Origin: Candolleomyces eurysporus
Lineage: Eukaryota; Basidiomycota; Agaricomycetes; Agaricales; Psathyrellaceae
Direction: 5' to 3'
Assembly: GCA_027579435.1 (NCBI GenBank)
Contig: JANBPK010000970.1
Location: 1 to 51,651 of the forward strand
Length of the DNA: 51,651 nt
The position numbers and the translations under genes are program-made. Numbering within the stretch: the stretch's first letter is position 1; every line of letters begins with the position of its first letter. Below, one piece after another: positions 33,105 through 42,923 of the stretch. The notes under the pieces are model-generated. The model saw nothing but the letters and a program-made list of their open reading frames with translations, did not search any database and was not told the origin of the DNA.

Positions 33105-34698
33105 ATGGCCCAACGTGAGGATTATGCCCGCATACTCTCTGCTAACGAGGTCCCCAGTCCTGGGGAAGCAATCGCCGTCCAACGAGGAATCGATTGTCTC
33201 AAGACCGAGATTGCTGAAGCGAAGGCACGACTCCAAGAACTCGAAGAGGACCTACGGCTGCACGAGTCAGTTCTCTCCCCGATGCGTCAAATGCCGGTCG
33301 AGATATTGGGGCAGATTTTTAGCTTGGCGCTCCCAGATGGAGTCTTATACGAGCCGGGTAGGCAAGACCTGGTAGATTTCTGTTTGGTGTGCCACAGATG
33401 GCGCGATGCAGCGCTCGCTGCGCGTTGGCTATGGAGCAGAGTGGGGGTCGACCTCGAATCTGTTGGAGGGTCATTGGAGAAGATAGCATTTTGGCTCGAC
33501 AGATCAAGGAATCTCCCCAAGAGTCTGGCGGTCGACGGGTTTCAGTGCGAGCTCGAGAGGCAGGGTGTGTCGAACTGTGCCGAGATGCTCTCGGGATGCA
33601 AACAGAAGAACGCAGAGTTGGCCAAGTTGCTCACGGACGGACCGATTCTGGATCATTTGGACCTCTCTTACGGAGGCTCCGCATGCTTTCGGAACTTGGT
33701 TGAAGCGTTGTATGTCAGGGCCATTTCCAACCCGATAACAAATTGGGAGCGCCTCAGGTCCCTCAGTCTGAAATTTCATTCCGAGTGGGATGATCCTCCG
33801 GATCCAGCAGAGTTGCCACACCTTCATATACCCCACAGCATCACCTCTCTCAGTTTCTGTCTCCCAGCTAGCGCTGCATTGAGTGAGGTCGATGACACCT
33901 CAGGACTTTCGCTCAACATCGAACCGGAGGTTCTGCAACGTTTGACAACCCTGTCATTCTCCTCGGACTGGGAGGGTAAACAGTGGCTGGAGATGCTGAT
34001 GCATTGTCACAATATTGAAACTCTAACATTGGAAATCCTCGGCCATCCAAACGATCTCACCCTTTCCCAACTCTCCATTGTGGTAGAACTTCCGAACTTG
34101 CGGACCTTGCGTTTGCGAAGACTGATACCTGGTTCCATCAACATTTTTCGTTTTCTCCGCACCCCGAACCTCGTCGCCCTCGATATCCAGCCCTTAAATT
34201 TTGGGACTAGGCTCTCGCCACAAAACACCTCATTTTCAAAGAAAATATTGGCTTTCGTCGATCAGTCCAAGTGCCAAAGCACCTTGCGTCAGCTATGCAT
34301 ACGCGGTTGGTCGTTCACGGACTCGGACGAAGATATGGCAACCCTCCTTCACGGTCTTCCGTTCATAACTCACCTTAAGCTGCACGATCTTGGGAATGCA
34401 ACANTTTTTTCGAGAGTTCCGTTCCCCATCCATCAGTTTACCCCGCCTCGAAGTCCTCGAGCTCCTCGAAATCGACCCGAATATCCCTTTCGATGATATA
34501 CTGGTGTTTCTTCGATGGCGCCTACCAGTGGAGTGGCGTGATGGGGCTCATCGGCGGGATACGTTGAAGGAAGTGATAGTGGTTTACCAAAAGGCACGGC
34601 GTTTGGGGAATCACCAGGATGACGATAACCCTTATGTCAATGCTTTACGGCGCTGTTGTGGGATGGCAATCAGTGTAGGGCCTCGGGAATACTACTGA
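33105..34698 (+). CDS. F-box-like domain protein
   Basis: A single exon encodes about 530 residues. A coiled coil (IDCLKTEIAEAKARLQELEE, about residues 26-46) precedes an F-box-like motif (MPVEILGQIFSLALP) and a CLVCHRWRDAALAARWLWSR segment. The remainder is LRR-like. The ambiguous base at 34404 shifts the frame; without it the protein continues FFREFRSPSISLPRLEVLEL and ends at 34698. I prefer the ATG at 33105 over 33045, because the truncated duplicate at 35181 starts at the equivalent codon and because an ambiguous base lies in the longer leader. It is probably an SCF substrate receptor, target unknown. Confidence 0.8.
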
Positions 34699-34799
34699 AA
34701 AGTGTAGCAATTTCCTTTCTATTTCTCAACTTAATTTTTCGCCTTTCGCGTAGGTTATGCGTCTCGTATACACTGTGAGAACGAATCATATATTTCCGC

Positions 34800-34945
34800 T
34801 TTCTACTGTTGTTGCTTTCATCCTTTTTTTTACCTCCCTATTTCCCTGCTATCTCTTTTGGTTTTCTTCGTAGTTCCTGCATTTTGGCGTCGGAAATCTC
34901 TCCCTCTCTCATCCCAAGTTCGTCATGTAGCTATCGCTATAGGCC
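34800..34945 (+). repeat. duplicate of the F-box upstream flank
   Basis: Matches 32560-32700 with scattered differences (ggcgtcggaaatctctc, ctctcatc, agttcgtc). It marks the 5' side of the second copy of the F-box locus. Confidence 0.65.
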
Positions 34946-35180
34946 CCCATTGTCCCTTTATCATATTGCTTGTTACCGGTTGCCGTCTCTCCTTCCTTCT
35001 TCTTTCCTTTATCTCGTTTAACCGCTGACTCGTTGTTTATTAGATCAAGAGCTCGTCTTTGTTTTTTGTTCTCTGTGTGGTTCCCGCCGATCACTGGCTT
35101 GGGAAGTGGTTGGTACATAGGCATGCATCCTGTGGCACAAGGCGAAGCTCCTTCAACCTGCTCGCTCATTATCTTCCAAC

Positions 35181-35411
35181 ATGGCCCGGCGTCGAAACTA
35201 TGCCCACCTACGCTTCAGCTACACAGTACCGAATCCCGTAGAATTGATCACCGTCAAACAAGGAATTGACGATCTCAAGAGCAAAGTTGCCAAGGCGAAA
35301 TCGCGTTTGAGAGATCTAGGGCACAAGGGTGACGAGCTGTCATACGCCATTGACAATGGGGGTTCGGCGCTGGGGTGGAAGCTCAATCAGTTTAGGCCCT
35401 CAGGAATATGA
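35181..35411 (+). pseudogene. internally deleted F-box gene copy
   Basis: A 76-codon frame begins MARRRNYAHLRFSYTVPNPV and keeps the coiled coil (GIDDLKSKVAKAKSRLRDLG) of the intact neighbour. It then jumps to sequence aligning with the neighbour's 3' end: ggcgctg, caatcagt.tagg.cctc.ggaata, up to and past the stop codon. About 1.4 kb, including the F-box motif, is missing. The 3' part is read one frame off. It could still be translated as a coiled-coil peptide, but it is most simply a deletion derivative. Confidence 0.72.
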
Positions 35412-35744
35412 TCGAGAACGGTAGCTCGTGTTTCGCGTATGCCCGTGTATGTACTTACCGTCTTGTCCTGTATAAATCCTACTCATCTTGAACTCACTCA
35501 GCTTCAGCTGATTGCGTCTGAGCAATTGCAAGGGCACTCCAACTTGATCCGTTTATTGACCTCCAGCTCGATGATCTGCCGTTACCCAATATCATTGAGT
35601 GTAACGGTCCAGGTAATCGGACGCGATGATAATGGTTCTCCATTGATATGTATTCAAAGTACTGAGAAGAAAGGAATACAATACGAACGAGTTTGGTACC
35701 CGAAACTGCAGGCAGAACCACATCCAATGGCATTCATGTACCAA

Positions 35745-36590
35745 CTAGCCGGTCTCCATAGGGGGGTCGGACTCTTCATCTTGTTCCAAACTGGCTTCTC
35801 GACGGTTTCGAACTTCCCAATAGAGGTTATAACGACGTCTGGCTGCCCAATCGAGGAATATCTGGTATTGCGGGAGCGCCCTAAAGGCAGTATCCCACTC
35901 CAAGGGCTCACAACGCGGAAGATCCTTTGGCCACCCCCCAATCATAGCTTCGAGCTCTTCCTTGCTCTTGGGTGTACGAAGGCCTGCCGGAAACCTCTGA
36001 ATTTTGCCAGGCTCGACCCAGTTGGGTATACCACCAAAATCCATCAAACGTCGAATAATCTCGACCATGTCCAAGTCGAATACCCTCTCCATATCCCCCC
36101 TCGACTCGTTGGTGGCGAGAACGAGGCACCAAAGACAGTTTCCGCTCGGCGCATCGATGAGCGTCCAGCGGTTAAAACCGTCAGGCAGGTTTTGTGCCAG
36201 ATGGCCCCAAGCCATCTTCACTCCACTCTCGAGTTTAAACCTTTCTGCGTAAGCCACTTGGTTCTCCCAGGCGAATTCCATGCAGAAGGCGAGAAGAGGA
36301 ACTTCGTGCGGGCCGTCTCGCCTGCGGAGGGGTGGCAGGGGCTCAACACTGTCTCGAGTGATCCGTTGTAGCAGGCTATCATGTAACGTGTGCCCGGTCA
36401 GCGATATCTTCAAAGAGAGGAAGATCTAGAGAGAGTACTTACACTGGCGATATCTCTTCCCTATAGTGGGGCTTGAGATAGAGGGGTATCCTCTTTGTAT
36501 AATTGACAGGCCGACCAGGAGGTCTGGATCGAATATGTTTCTTGAGTTTTGCCTCCTGAATTCTGTGTAACGTTGGGTACTAACGCGGAT
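35745..36590 (-). CDS. hypothetical protein, 5' end unresolved
   Basis: The last exon (35745-36375) encodes a soluble, charged protein with conserved-looking stretches (VFDLDMVEIIRRLMDFGGIP, then GGWPKDLPRCEPLEW). A 68 bp intron (36376-36443) joins it in frame to an upstream exon reading RSRPPGRPVNYTKRIPLYLK and EEISP. That exon begins at a possible acceptor near 36580; the start codon and earlier exons are not resolved. No transmembrane segment or known domain was recognised. The long opposite-strand frame over this region is a shadow. Confidence 0.6.
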
Positions 36591-37518
36591 GTAGATTTTC
36601 CATTGTCCTTCTCCGTATCAAGGTCTTTGCACGTTTCTGAGCCTTTCGATGTCAAAGGCGAGGTTCCCTCCATCGAAGGGATTGTTGAATTGGCCGATGG
36701 TGGAAGACTGAGACATCTGTGTACTGTGGCCGGTGATCGCAAATAAATGCAACTTCGACCAAGCAACTCCTATACCAGGCGATCGGCTGGCCAATTAAGC
36801 TTAATGCCGTGAGCCATTGCCACCCAAACCAGGTTGCCTACGAGCGTTTTTTTATGGGTGTATCTGACACTGCAAGAAAAGAGGCGGGTTCGCAAATAAT
36901 GACAGACAGATCGACTTTCACGGCTCTTCCTACGATAATCTTTGGCGTATGGCTGATGCTAGGCAAGGCAAGTGCCGAGGCATTTTTTAGGATTCTCGTA
37001 GTTGCCATGACCCGTCCTTTCGTCTACCCCTCCATCTTACCGCGTACCCACTTCATAACTTCAATCGAAGCCCTTTCGGCGCGCGTCAGGCAGGCAAAGA
37101 GATTGAAAAAATCTTCCAAGTCCTTTACCCCAAATACCTGCAACCTTAGTAATTCTCTTTCTGCGCGATGTCGATCTCATGTAACCGGTTACGGCACAGA
37201 ATCGCACTTGACGCGCGAATAGGACGCATTGAGGACGCAGCAGCAAGTTCATAAAATATATTTCACTGTCCAAGTCGTTCTCAAAGCTACTAGGACTGAT
37301 CGAGATCGATTACTGGCAGCTAGGACAAATCGGACACGAGCGTTAGCTGGCGCACTACAAGTCCAGACTTCAATTGTTTTCAAACTCTTACTTTTTAACC
37401 ATTATCCCTGCGGAATATCTTACAGTACGTGCTCGACAAACTTCATGGAAAAGACTCGCTGAATCGCCTTGGTGCGATCGACCCAAACCCTTGGTAATCG
37501 ATCTACCTTGACAGAAGT
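36591..37518. other. unresolved region between two hypothetical genes
   Basis: It may contain 5' exons of both flanking genes. One candidate is an exon at about 37430-37494 reading VLDKLHGKDSLNRLGAIDPN between splice-like signals, but its phase does not fit the next exon. Nothing else is supported. Confidence 0.4.
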
Positions 37519-38904
37519 ATGAGGAACAGTCCCCATGTGACCATTGTTTATCCTTTCCCCCCTCAACTTCGCCCTCGATATGCAGGCACTTACGTGGACC
37601 GAATTCTTGAAGCTCGAAAAGGATGCTGATTCCAAAGCTAGCGCGGCTTTGCTGCTTGCCCACTCTTCGACCTTTAACAGGCGGGCCTTCGAGCATTTCG
37701 AGTATTCCTTGTGGCAAGCCACGCTGGGTCCCCTCGTTAACAATTTTCGCCCATTCGTTGTTCTGGACATCCAAATTCCGCTCAGCACCTTCACGCCAGA
37801 AGAAAATCTATCGGGGTCGACATCAACCATCCCGGCGAAGCGAGAAGAAGAACCTCTGACCCGCCATCCCGAATTCACCATCACTACTATGACTATCACC
37901 GAGCAGTCGACAGCGAAACAGTTCACTTTGTCGGACAGGGAGGCGCTCTTAAACATTCTAGATACCGATTCCTGGGACAAGTTACGCGTGTCTGGAATCT
38001 TGACACTCGCAGTTATCGAGACCAGGCAAGCGGCTGGACGGCATTTCCAAGACGTTTCCGGCTTTACCAAGGCTCTCGAGGGACAGCTAAGCAATGCGTA
38101 TACCGACGTGCACGACCAGGCTTGGGTCGCATTCGAAGCCGAACCTAAACTGCGCAGGATTGTTGTGATCATCGCATCGGCGGAGTGGTGGATGTGGGGA
38201 ATCCTGACGAGGCCCTATACCGAATCGGTCATCGACAATAAGAAGAGACTCGGACATGGCAACTACGATGCTTATCCAAACCCCGGAGCAAACAACAACA
38301 CCCAGGTCGAAGACGACGTAGCGGCGCAAGGCGTGCTACTGACGACAGGTAGCATGACGGTCACAGATGAGTTGGATACTTCTGCGGACTCGTCTGGCGA
38401 CGCTCCTCGTGGAAGGAGGCGAACAGCGGCAGTTGCAACCGCCAGCACGATCGGCAGCATAATCTCGTATGAAAAGTCGAGCAACTCCGAGGGATTTCTG
38501 GATGGAGAACGAAAAAACGAGGAGCTCAAGCTACCATGGAACAAACCACCTAAAGGGAATGCAAGAAGCCCCCCGCCGGAGGGTCCTTTCAGACGCTGGA
38601 AGGTCTTGGACGAATCAGCTAGTGTATTGGCGATGCAACAAACATTGCCTGAGGGCCCGGGGATTGAAACGTTGTCCAACGATTCCTTGCCGTTTGCCAA
38701 GAATTATTCGACGAGGGAAGGCTGGAGTGGGTGTATGCCGCTCGGTTCAACCGCTTCGTATCAACAACTGTTCAAGATCTACCAGGTGTTGCATGCAGAT
38801 GTAAGTGCGAGCATTTTACCTGGCCACTAAACGCTGTCTCACGTCATCTTCCCTTGCAGGTTACCTCCTTCAACACCAATGGACTCCAAGACGAGTCTTT
38901 TTGA
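37519..38904 (+). CDS. hypothetical protein
   Basis: The main exon (37586-38800) and a terminal exon (38860-38904) are joined by a clear intron (gtaagt...ttgcag), ending GLQDESF. A short first exon (37519-37536) spliced at 37537-37585 is plausible. The N-terminal part is helical and mixed (TLSDREALLNILDTDSWDKL, then VIIASAEWWMWGILTRPY). A Ser/Thr/Asp-rich linker follows, then a Pro-rich basic region (LPWNKPPKGNARSPPPEGPF). I recognise no family. The C-terminal half looks disordered. Confidence 0.6.
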
Positions 38905-39563
38905 AGTTCGAGACGTTTCTTGGACTACCCGAAGCGATTGTATGTACTAGCTGTTCGTCGGACGTTTTTGGATTGCTGATCCTACCACTGGGCCAATTCA
39001 TAGTCAACGTTCCAACTGGTAGAATAATGAAATGAGATGTTTGTTACACGAGCTAAATAGAATGCATCAGCAGGATTCGTAGCAGATCCGTATTTCTTGT
39101 GGTATAGAGCGTGGCTATGAGTGAGCGATGAAACCACTAGCCTCGATGAGACGGATGTATCGCAGAAACAGAGTGATTCCTGTTCAGCTTTCATCGGTGA
39201 GGAAACCATGAACCGGTTTGTGGTATAGAGCAATACGCACGGTGACTTGGCACCTGACTAGTTAGCTGCAATGGGGCAAGAGGGCGGAACCGAGAGACGA
39301 GGGTTTAGTCTGGCTACGGGGGATTAGCCACGAAGTAGATGTAGAGGTTGAGCGCTCGCCTTTTGTAGCTACGAGCTGTGTGATAATTGAACGAGACTAG
39401 AGACAATGCACAACATGTCACTGACGATAAATTCAACAAGTATATGCCTACAATGTCAGATATCCACACGCCCTGAGTGAAGCTGGTTGAACTTGACGTC
39501 GGAAGAAATTGGGTACCCATCTGAGATGCATGAATTGGATATTTCGCATCTCGCATCCCGCAC
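38905..39563. other. intergenic between convergent genes
   Basis: Shared 3' flank of the hypothetical gene and the cyclophilin gene. A motif gtggtatagagc occurs twice (about 39100 and 39219). No gene is supported. Confidence 0.5.
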
Positions 39564-40324
39564 TCAAACCGCCCGCGCTTTCATGATTTTTACATTTTCG
39601 GTCGGCCTACGAGGGTGTACTTCAGTTACGGGTATATATGAATAAGAAATGGGATAGAGTCACTCACCGATCCTGGGCATCCACCGCTACAGCACCTAAC
39701 CGCTGCACGACACGCATCCCCGAACTCACTCGGCCAAAGATGGTGTGTTTTCCGTCCAGGTAAGGCGTTGGACCCAGGGTGATAAAGAATTGAGAGCCGT
39801 TGGTATTAGGCCCAGAATTAGCCATAGCCAGAATCCCAGCCCCCGTGAACCTTAGCTCAGGGTCAATCTCGTCTTCACTGGAGAGCAGAAGAGGTCCATT
39901 CAATTGGTCTGTTAGCAAACCGCCGTCTTGTGGCTAGAGGGAAAGACGCACAATTTTTGCCCATATATACTCGTCCCACCTCTCCCTGTCCCTGTAGGAT
40001 CACCACCTTGAATCATAAAGTCCTATTGGATTGGTCGGTTCGTTCGATCGTTCGGATTAAATTAGCTCGACTATCTTCAGCCAATTCCTGTAGGTTTGAC
40101 ATACCGCAATGATTCTGTGAAACACAACACCATTGTAGTACCCCCGCTTCGCAAGTTCCGCGAAATTTTTGCACGTCTACAAATTTCAATTGGACAACGG
40201 TCACGGTTAGCGTTGCGATTCATGAATAACATTCATAGAGCTTGTTGCTTGCCTTTGGAGAGTGATTCCAGTAAAGTTCAAGCTGAACATCCCCCATACT
40301 CGTTTCAAGGACAACGGACTCCAT
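39564..40324 (-). CDS. cyclophilin-type peptidyl-prolyl isomerase, PPIL1-like
   Basis: Five exons encode 155 residues: 40253-40324, 40105-40176, 39952-40022, 39668-39877 and 39564-39606. The protein is a bare cyclophilin domain: [18 protein letters not shown] start ([18 protein letters not shown]), [56 protein letters not shown] and [15 protein letters not shown]. The catalytic arginine (FHRII) and the FFITL core are present. Length and the [20 protein letters not shown] signature fit PPIL1, a spliceosome-associated cyclophilin. The first intron (40177-40252) has a GC donor (aag/gcaag). The start was chosen because PPIL1-type proteins begin just before this strand; an upstream in-frame ATG at 40435 is less likely. 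Confidence 0.88.
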
Positions 40325-40638
40325 GGTTTGCGGCTTCCGTGAGGCAAAAGCTGTTGCGTTTGGGTGGTAATGGTGGAAGCAAGAGCCTGAGTGCTTGGTT
40401 GGGGCGAACGAGCGCGTTGATGGCGGTCCGTTCACGGGCCGCCCGATTTATCTCACCCTCGAGGTTCCTCTGAAGCGGTCGTGCAAGCCACAGTTCCATG
40501 GAAAATGACTATAGGTCATAAGTTATATCTACACTACGATACGTTACACACAATAGAGTCTTGGTCATATCAGCGGGCACAAATGAACCGCCCACAGTTG
40601 AGCCAACTGGCAGTCTTCCGAAAGGTCGGTCAAGAGTT

Positions 40639-42652
40639 CTACAAACTCTTACACAACATCTTCCCTCTTGCAACCTGAGCCTTACACAGCTCAATCTCAG
40701 TAGGCACCGCAAGGATGGACGCAAACAGGATACCCGTTGAGTCCGCAAATCCAATTGACCCAATCTTGAACTCTCTAGCTTGTCGCGTGAGCTCGATATC
40801 GTTGTAGCGGATATTGTTATCTGGTGGTTCGTGGTTGATTCGGTAGAAAACGTTGACGCTATGTGATGAAAACCGCAGGTGTTAGAGTGTCCAGCATGCG
40901 AAGATAGATTCACGTACTAAGCCAGTCCTCCACATATTCCTTCCAGACACACAAGCAGGAACACAAAGAGCACGTTCTTGGTCTCGCTTGCGTTGGGGCT
41001 GCCGCCAGAAAAGAAGCCCACAGCGGATTCGTACGCCAAAGTCGCCAATATTATGCCTTGCAGGATAGCTGGCAACGGCAAAAGTCGTTCTGGTAGCGGT
41101 GGCAAACCTATCGAAATAGAAGAGCGGGAGAAGAAGACGAAGGTCTGGTATACAAGCTGTTGTTTCGGAAGTCAGCCGCACCGTCCAGGGGCCAGATAAA
41201 TGACGCATTGCGAACCTGCCATAGAGGATAGTAATCTCTAATTGTGTGGATTATCTTGCTAAGGATCCATGAATCCTTTTCTGATGGAACGGGATACAAG
41301 AGAGTGGGGCCAATTCCTTGATTGATGGTGTATTCGAACTAGAACTTCGGTCAAGGCAGTCCATGAGGAATCGATCAATTGACAGCAACTTACAAGATAC
41401 ACACAAACTAAACAGTGGATCAGTCGAGGGTTGTGATGAACGTGTGATGGACGACTTACACAGCGGTAACATGTACTTCAACAATAAGGGCTTCACTAGG
41501 CGAACCTTATCAGCTATACTCAGATGAACCCCCTTCGTAGGCCCAGGAGCATATGTCCCTTCTTCTTCACCTTCTTCATCTTCCGCCGCTCCGAGTGGAG
41601 TGTATGGCAATGCCGAAAGTGCAGGTGGAGGGGTGAAATAATCGTCATGCACAGTCGGGGTGATGGGGAACAAGAACGCGGAACTATGTGGAAGCAAGAA
41701 GAAGTAGGTAAGGGGGATTAAGAAAGGCATGACCTATTGGGGATCGACTTGTAAGCTTCCAACAGGCAGGGATACACGAACTACACACTGAAGACATTCC
41801 AACGCCGAGGCGTACACCGAGTCCTCTAACTTCCCACCATAAAAAGGCACCGACAAGCCCTGCGGCCCCAGTACCCGAGGCAAAGTAACCAACAGCATGG
41901 CCCGCAACCTGGGGCGGTGAATACGTCGTGGAAAGTTGAAGGAACGTCAGTTCGCCGAGACCTTGAAACCGGGTTAGCTGGGATAAGTAGAGCGAACAGG
42001 GAACCAGCCACGAACCTGAAGAGAATGATGCAAAGGAGATCCCTAAGAGCCTCACGTAGAGGCCGTCGAAGAAGGCAATGATCTGGCGACAACATATGAC
42101 ACTCTGAGACTCTCAAGGTGACATGGCGGTGAACTTACCAACATCCCAAAGAAGCTGAGAGCACAACACCCTAGTAGTCTTCTTTCATATTGGATCTTGC
42201 CTCTGAGGAGATACGGCCATGCAACCTTCGCTACGAGCGACGGTGCAATGTTGCAGAATGCAATAATCCCCTTTGGTGTGGCGGGTGGCACTAGGTCGAG
42301 GGCGGCAGAGAGAATGATAACATATAACACTACAGAAACACCAGTTCAGTACATTCCTGGGGAAAGGAGGAGTGCCGAGGTACTCGCCATTATTGATTAG
42401 TCCGAACATGAAAAAAGAGAAGCCCAATTTCGACATGAGCTTCTGCTCTCGCGCTAGAGGAGGGTCCATGAGGTCAGAGCCCTGGTCAGCGGCAGACATG
42501 GAGCACAGAAAGAACGCACGTTCCATCAACCCTGTCGACGTCCTCGGGGCATCATGCCTGTCGAAGTGGTCGGAGTCGTCGATAGGGTCTATATTGATCA
42601 TAAGGTCGCGTTCAGGGCGGCTGCCAAGGTCAAACGTTGTTCTTCGCGGCAT
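40639..42652 (-). CDS. BTN1: battenin family lysosomal/vacuolar membrane protein (CLN3/Btn1)
   Basis: Nine exons encode 521 residues: 42388-42652, 42139-42329, 42016-42082, 41789-41961, 41460-41733, 41394-41407, 41217-41338 (or 41216), 40918-41156 and 40639-40858. Family hallmarks are FFMFGLINNVLYVIILSAAL, SSGLGELTFLQLSTTY, GHAVGYFASGTGAAGLVGAF, FEYTINQGI near PTLLYP, and GLPPLPERLLPLPAILQG. About ten hydrophobic segments fit a multipass membrane protein of the vacuole or late Golgi, linked in yeast to pH and arginine homeostasis. The first intron (42330-42387) appears to use a GC donor. Exon 6 is only 14 bp. The gene is divergent from MRE11. Confidence 0.88.
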
Positions 42653-42923
42653 CGTTGAGGTCGTTCCAGTCGTTCAGGCTTGCAGTAATTGTCCAGGAAA
42701 TGGGTTCATGCTGTCATGGACGCGGATGTACAGCGACCTGGGCTGCTGCGCTGAGCAAGGGTAGATTACTCGTCGACGTCACGATGGGGATGAGTCCAAT
42801 CCTGTTCGCCATCATTGATGGCGATGACAAACAAATTGGCGTCGGACGCGACGAGACGCGCCTTCAGTTGGCTTTCAGAAACCTTGACCACACCAAACAG
42901 TTAATCCACAACTTCATCCCGAT
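42653..42923. promoter_or_regulatory. shared divergent intergenic region, BTN1 and MRE11
   Basis: Only 271 bp separates the two start codons, so both promoters lie here. No TATA-like element is obvious. Co-regulation is possible but not shown. Confidence 0.5.

Noticed and set aside
35439..36371. 310-codon plus-strand frame
   Set aside because: It lies opposite the spliced minus-strand gene, whose intron phases and composition are far better. It has no domain.
37420..38172. 250-codon minus-strand frame
   Set aside because: It is antisense to the plus-strand hypothetical gene, which continues through a clear intron.
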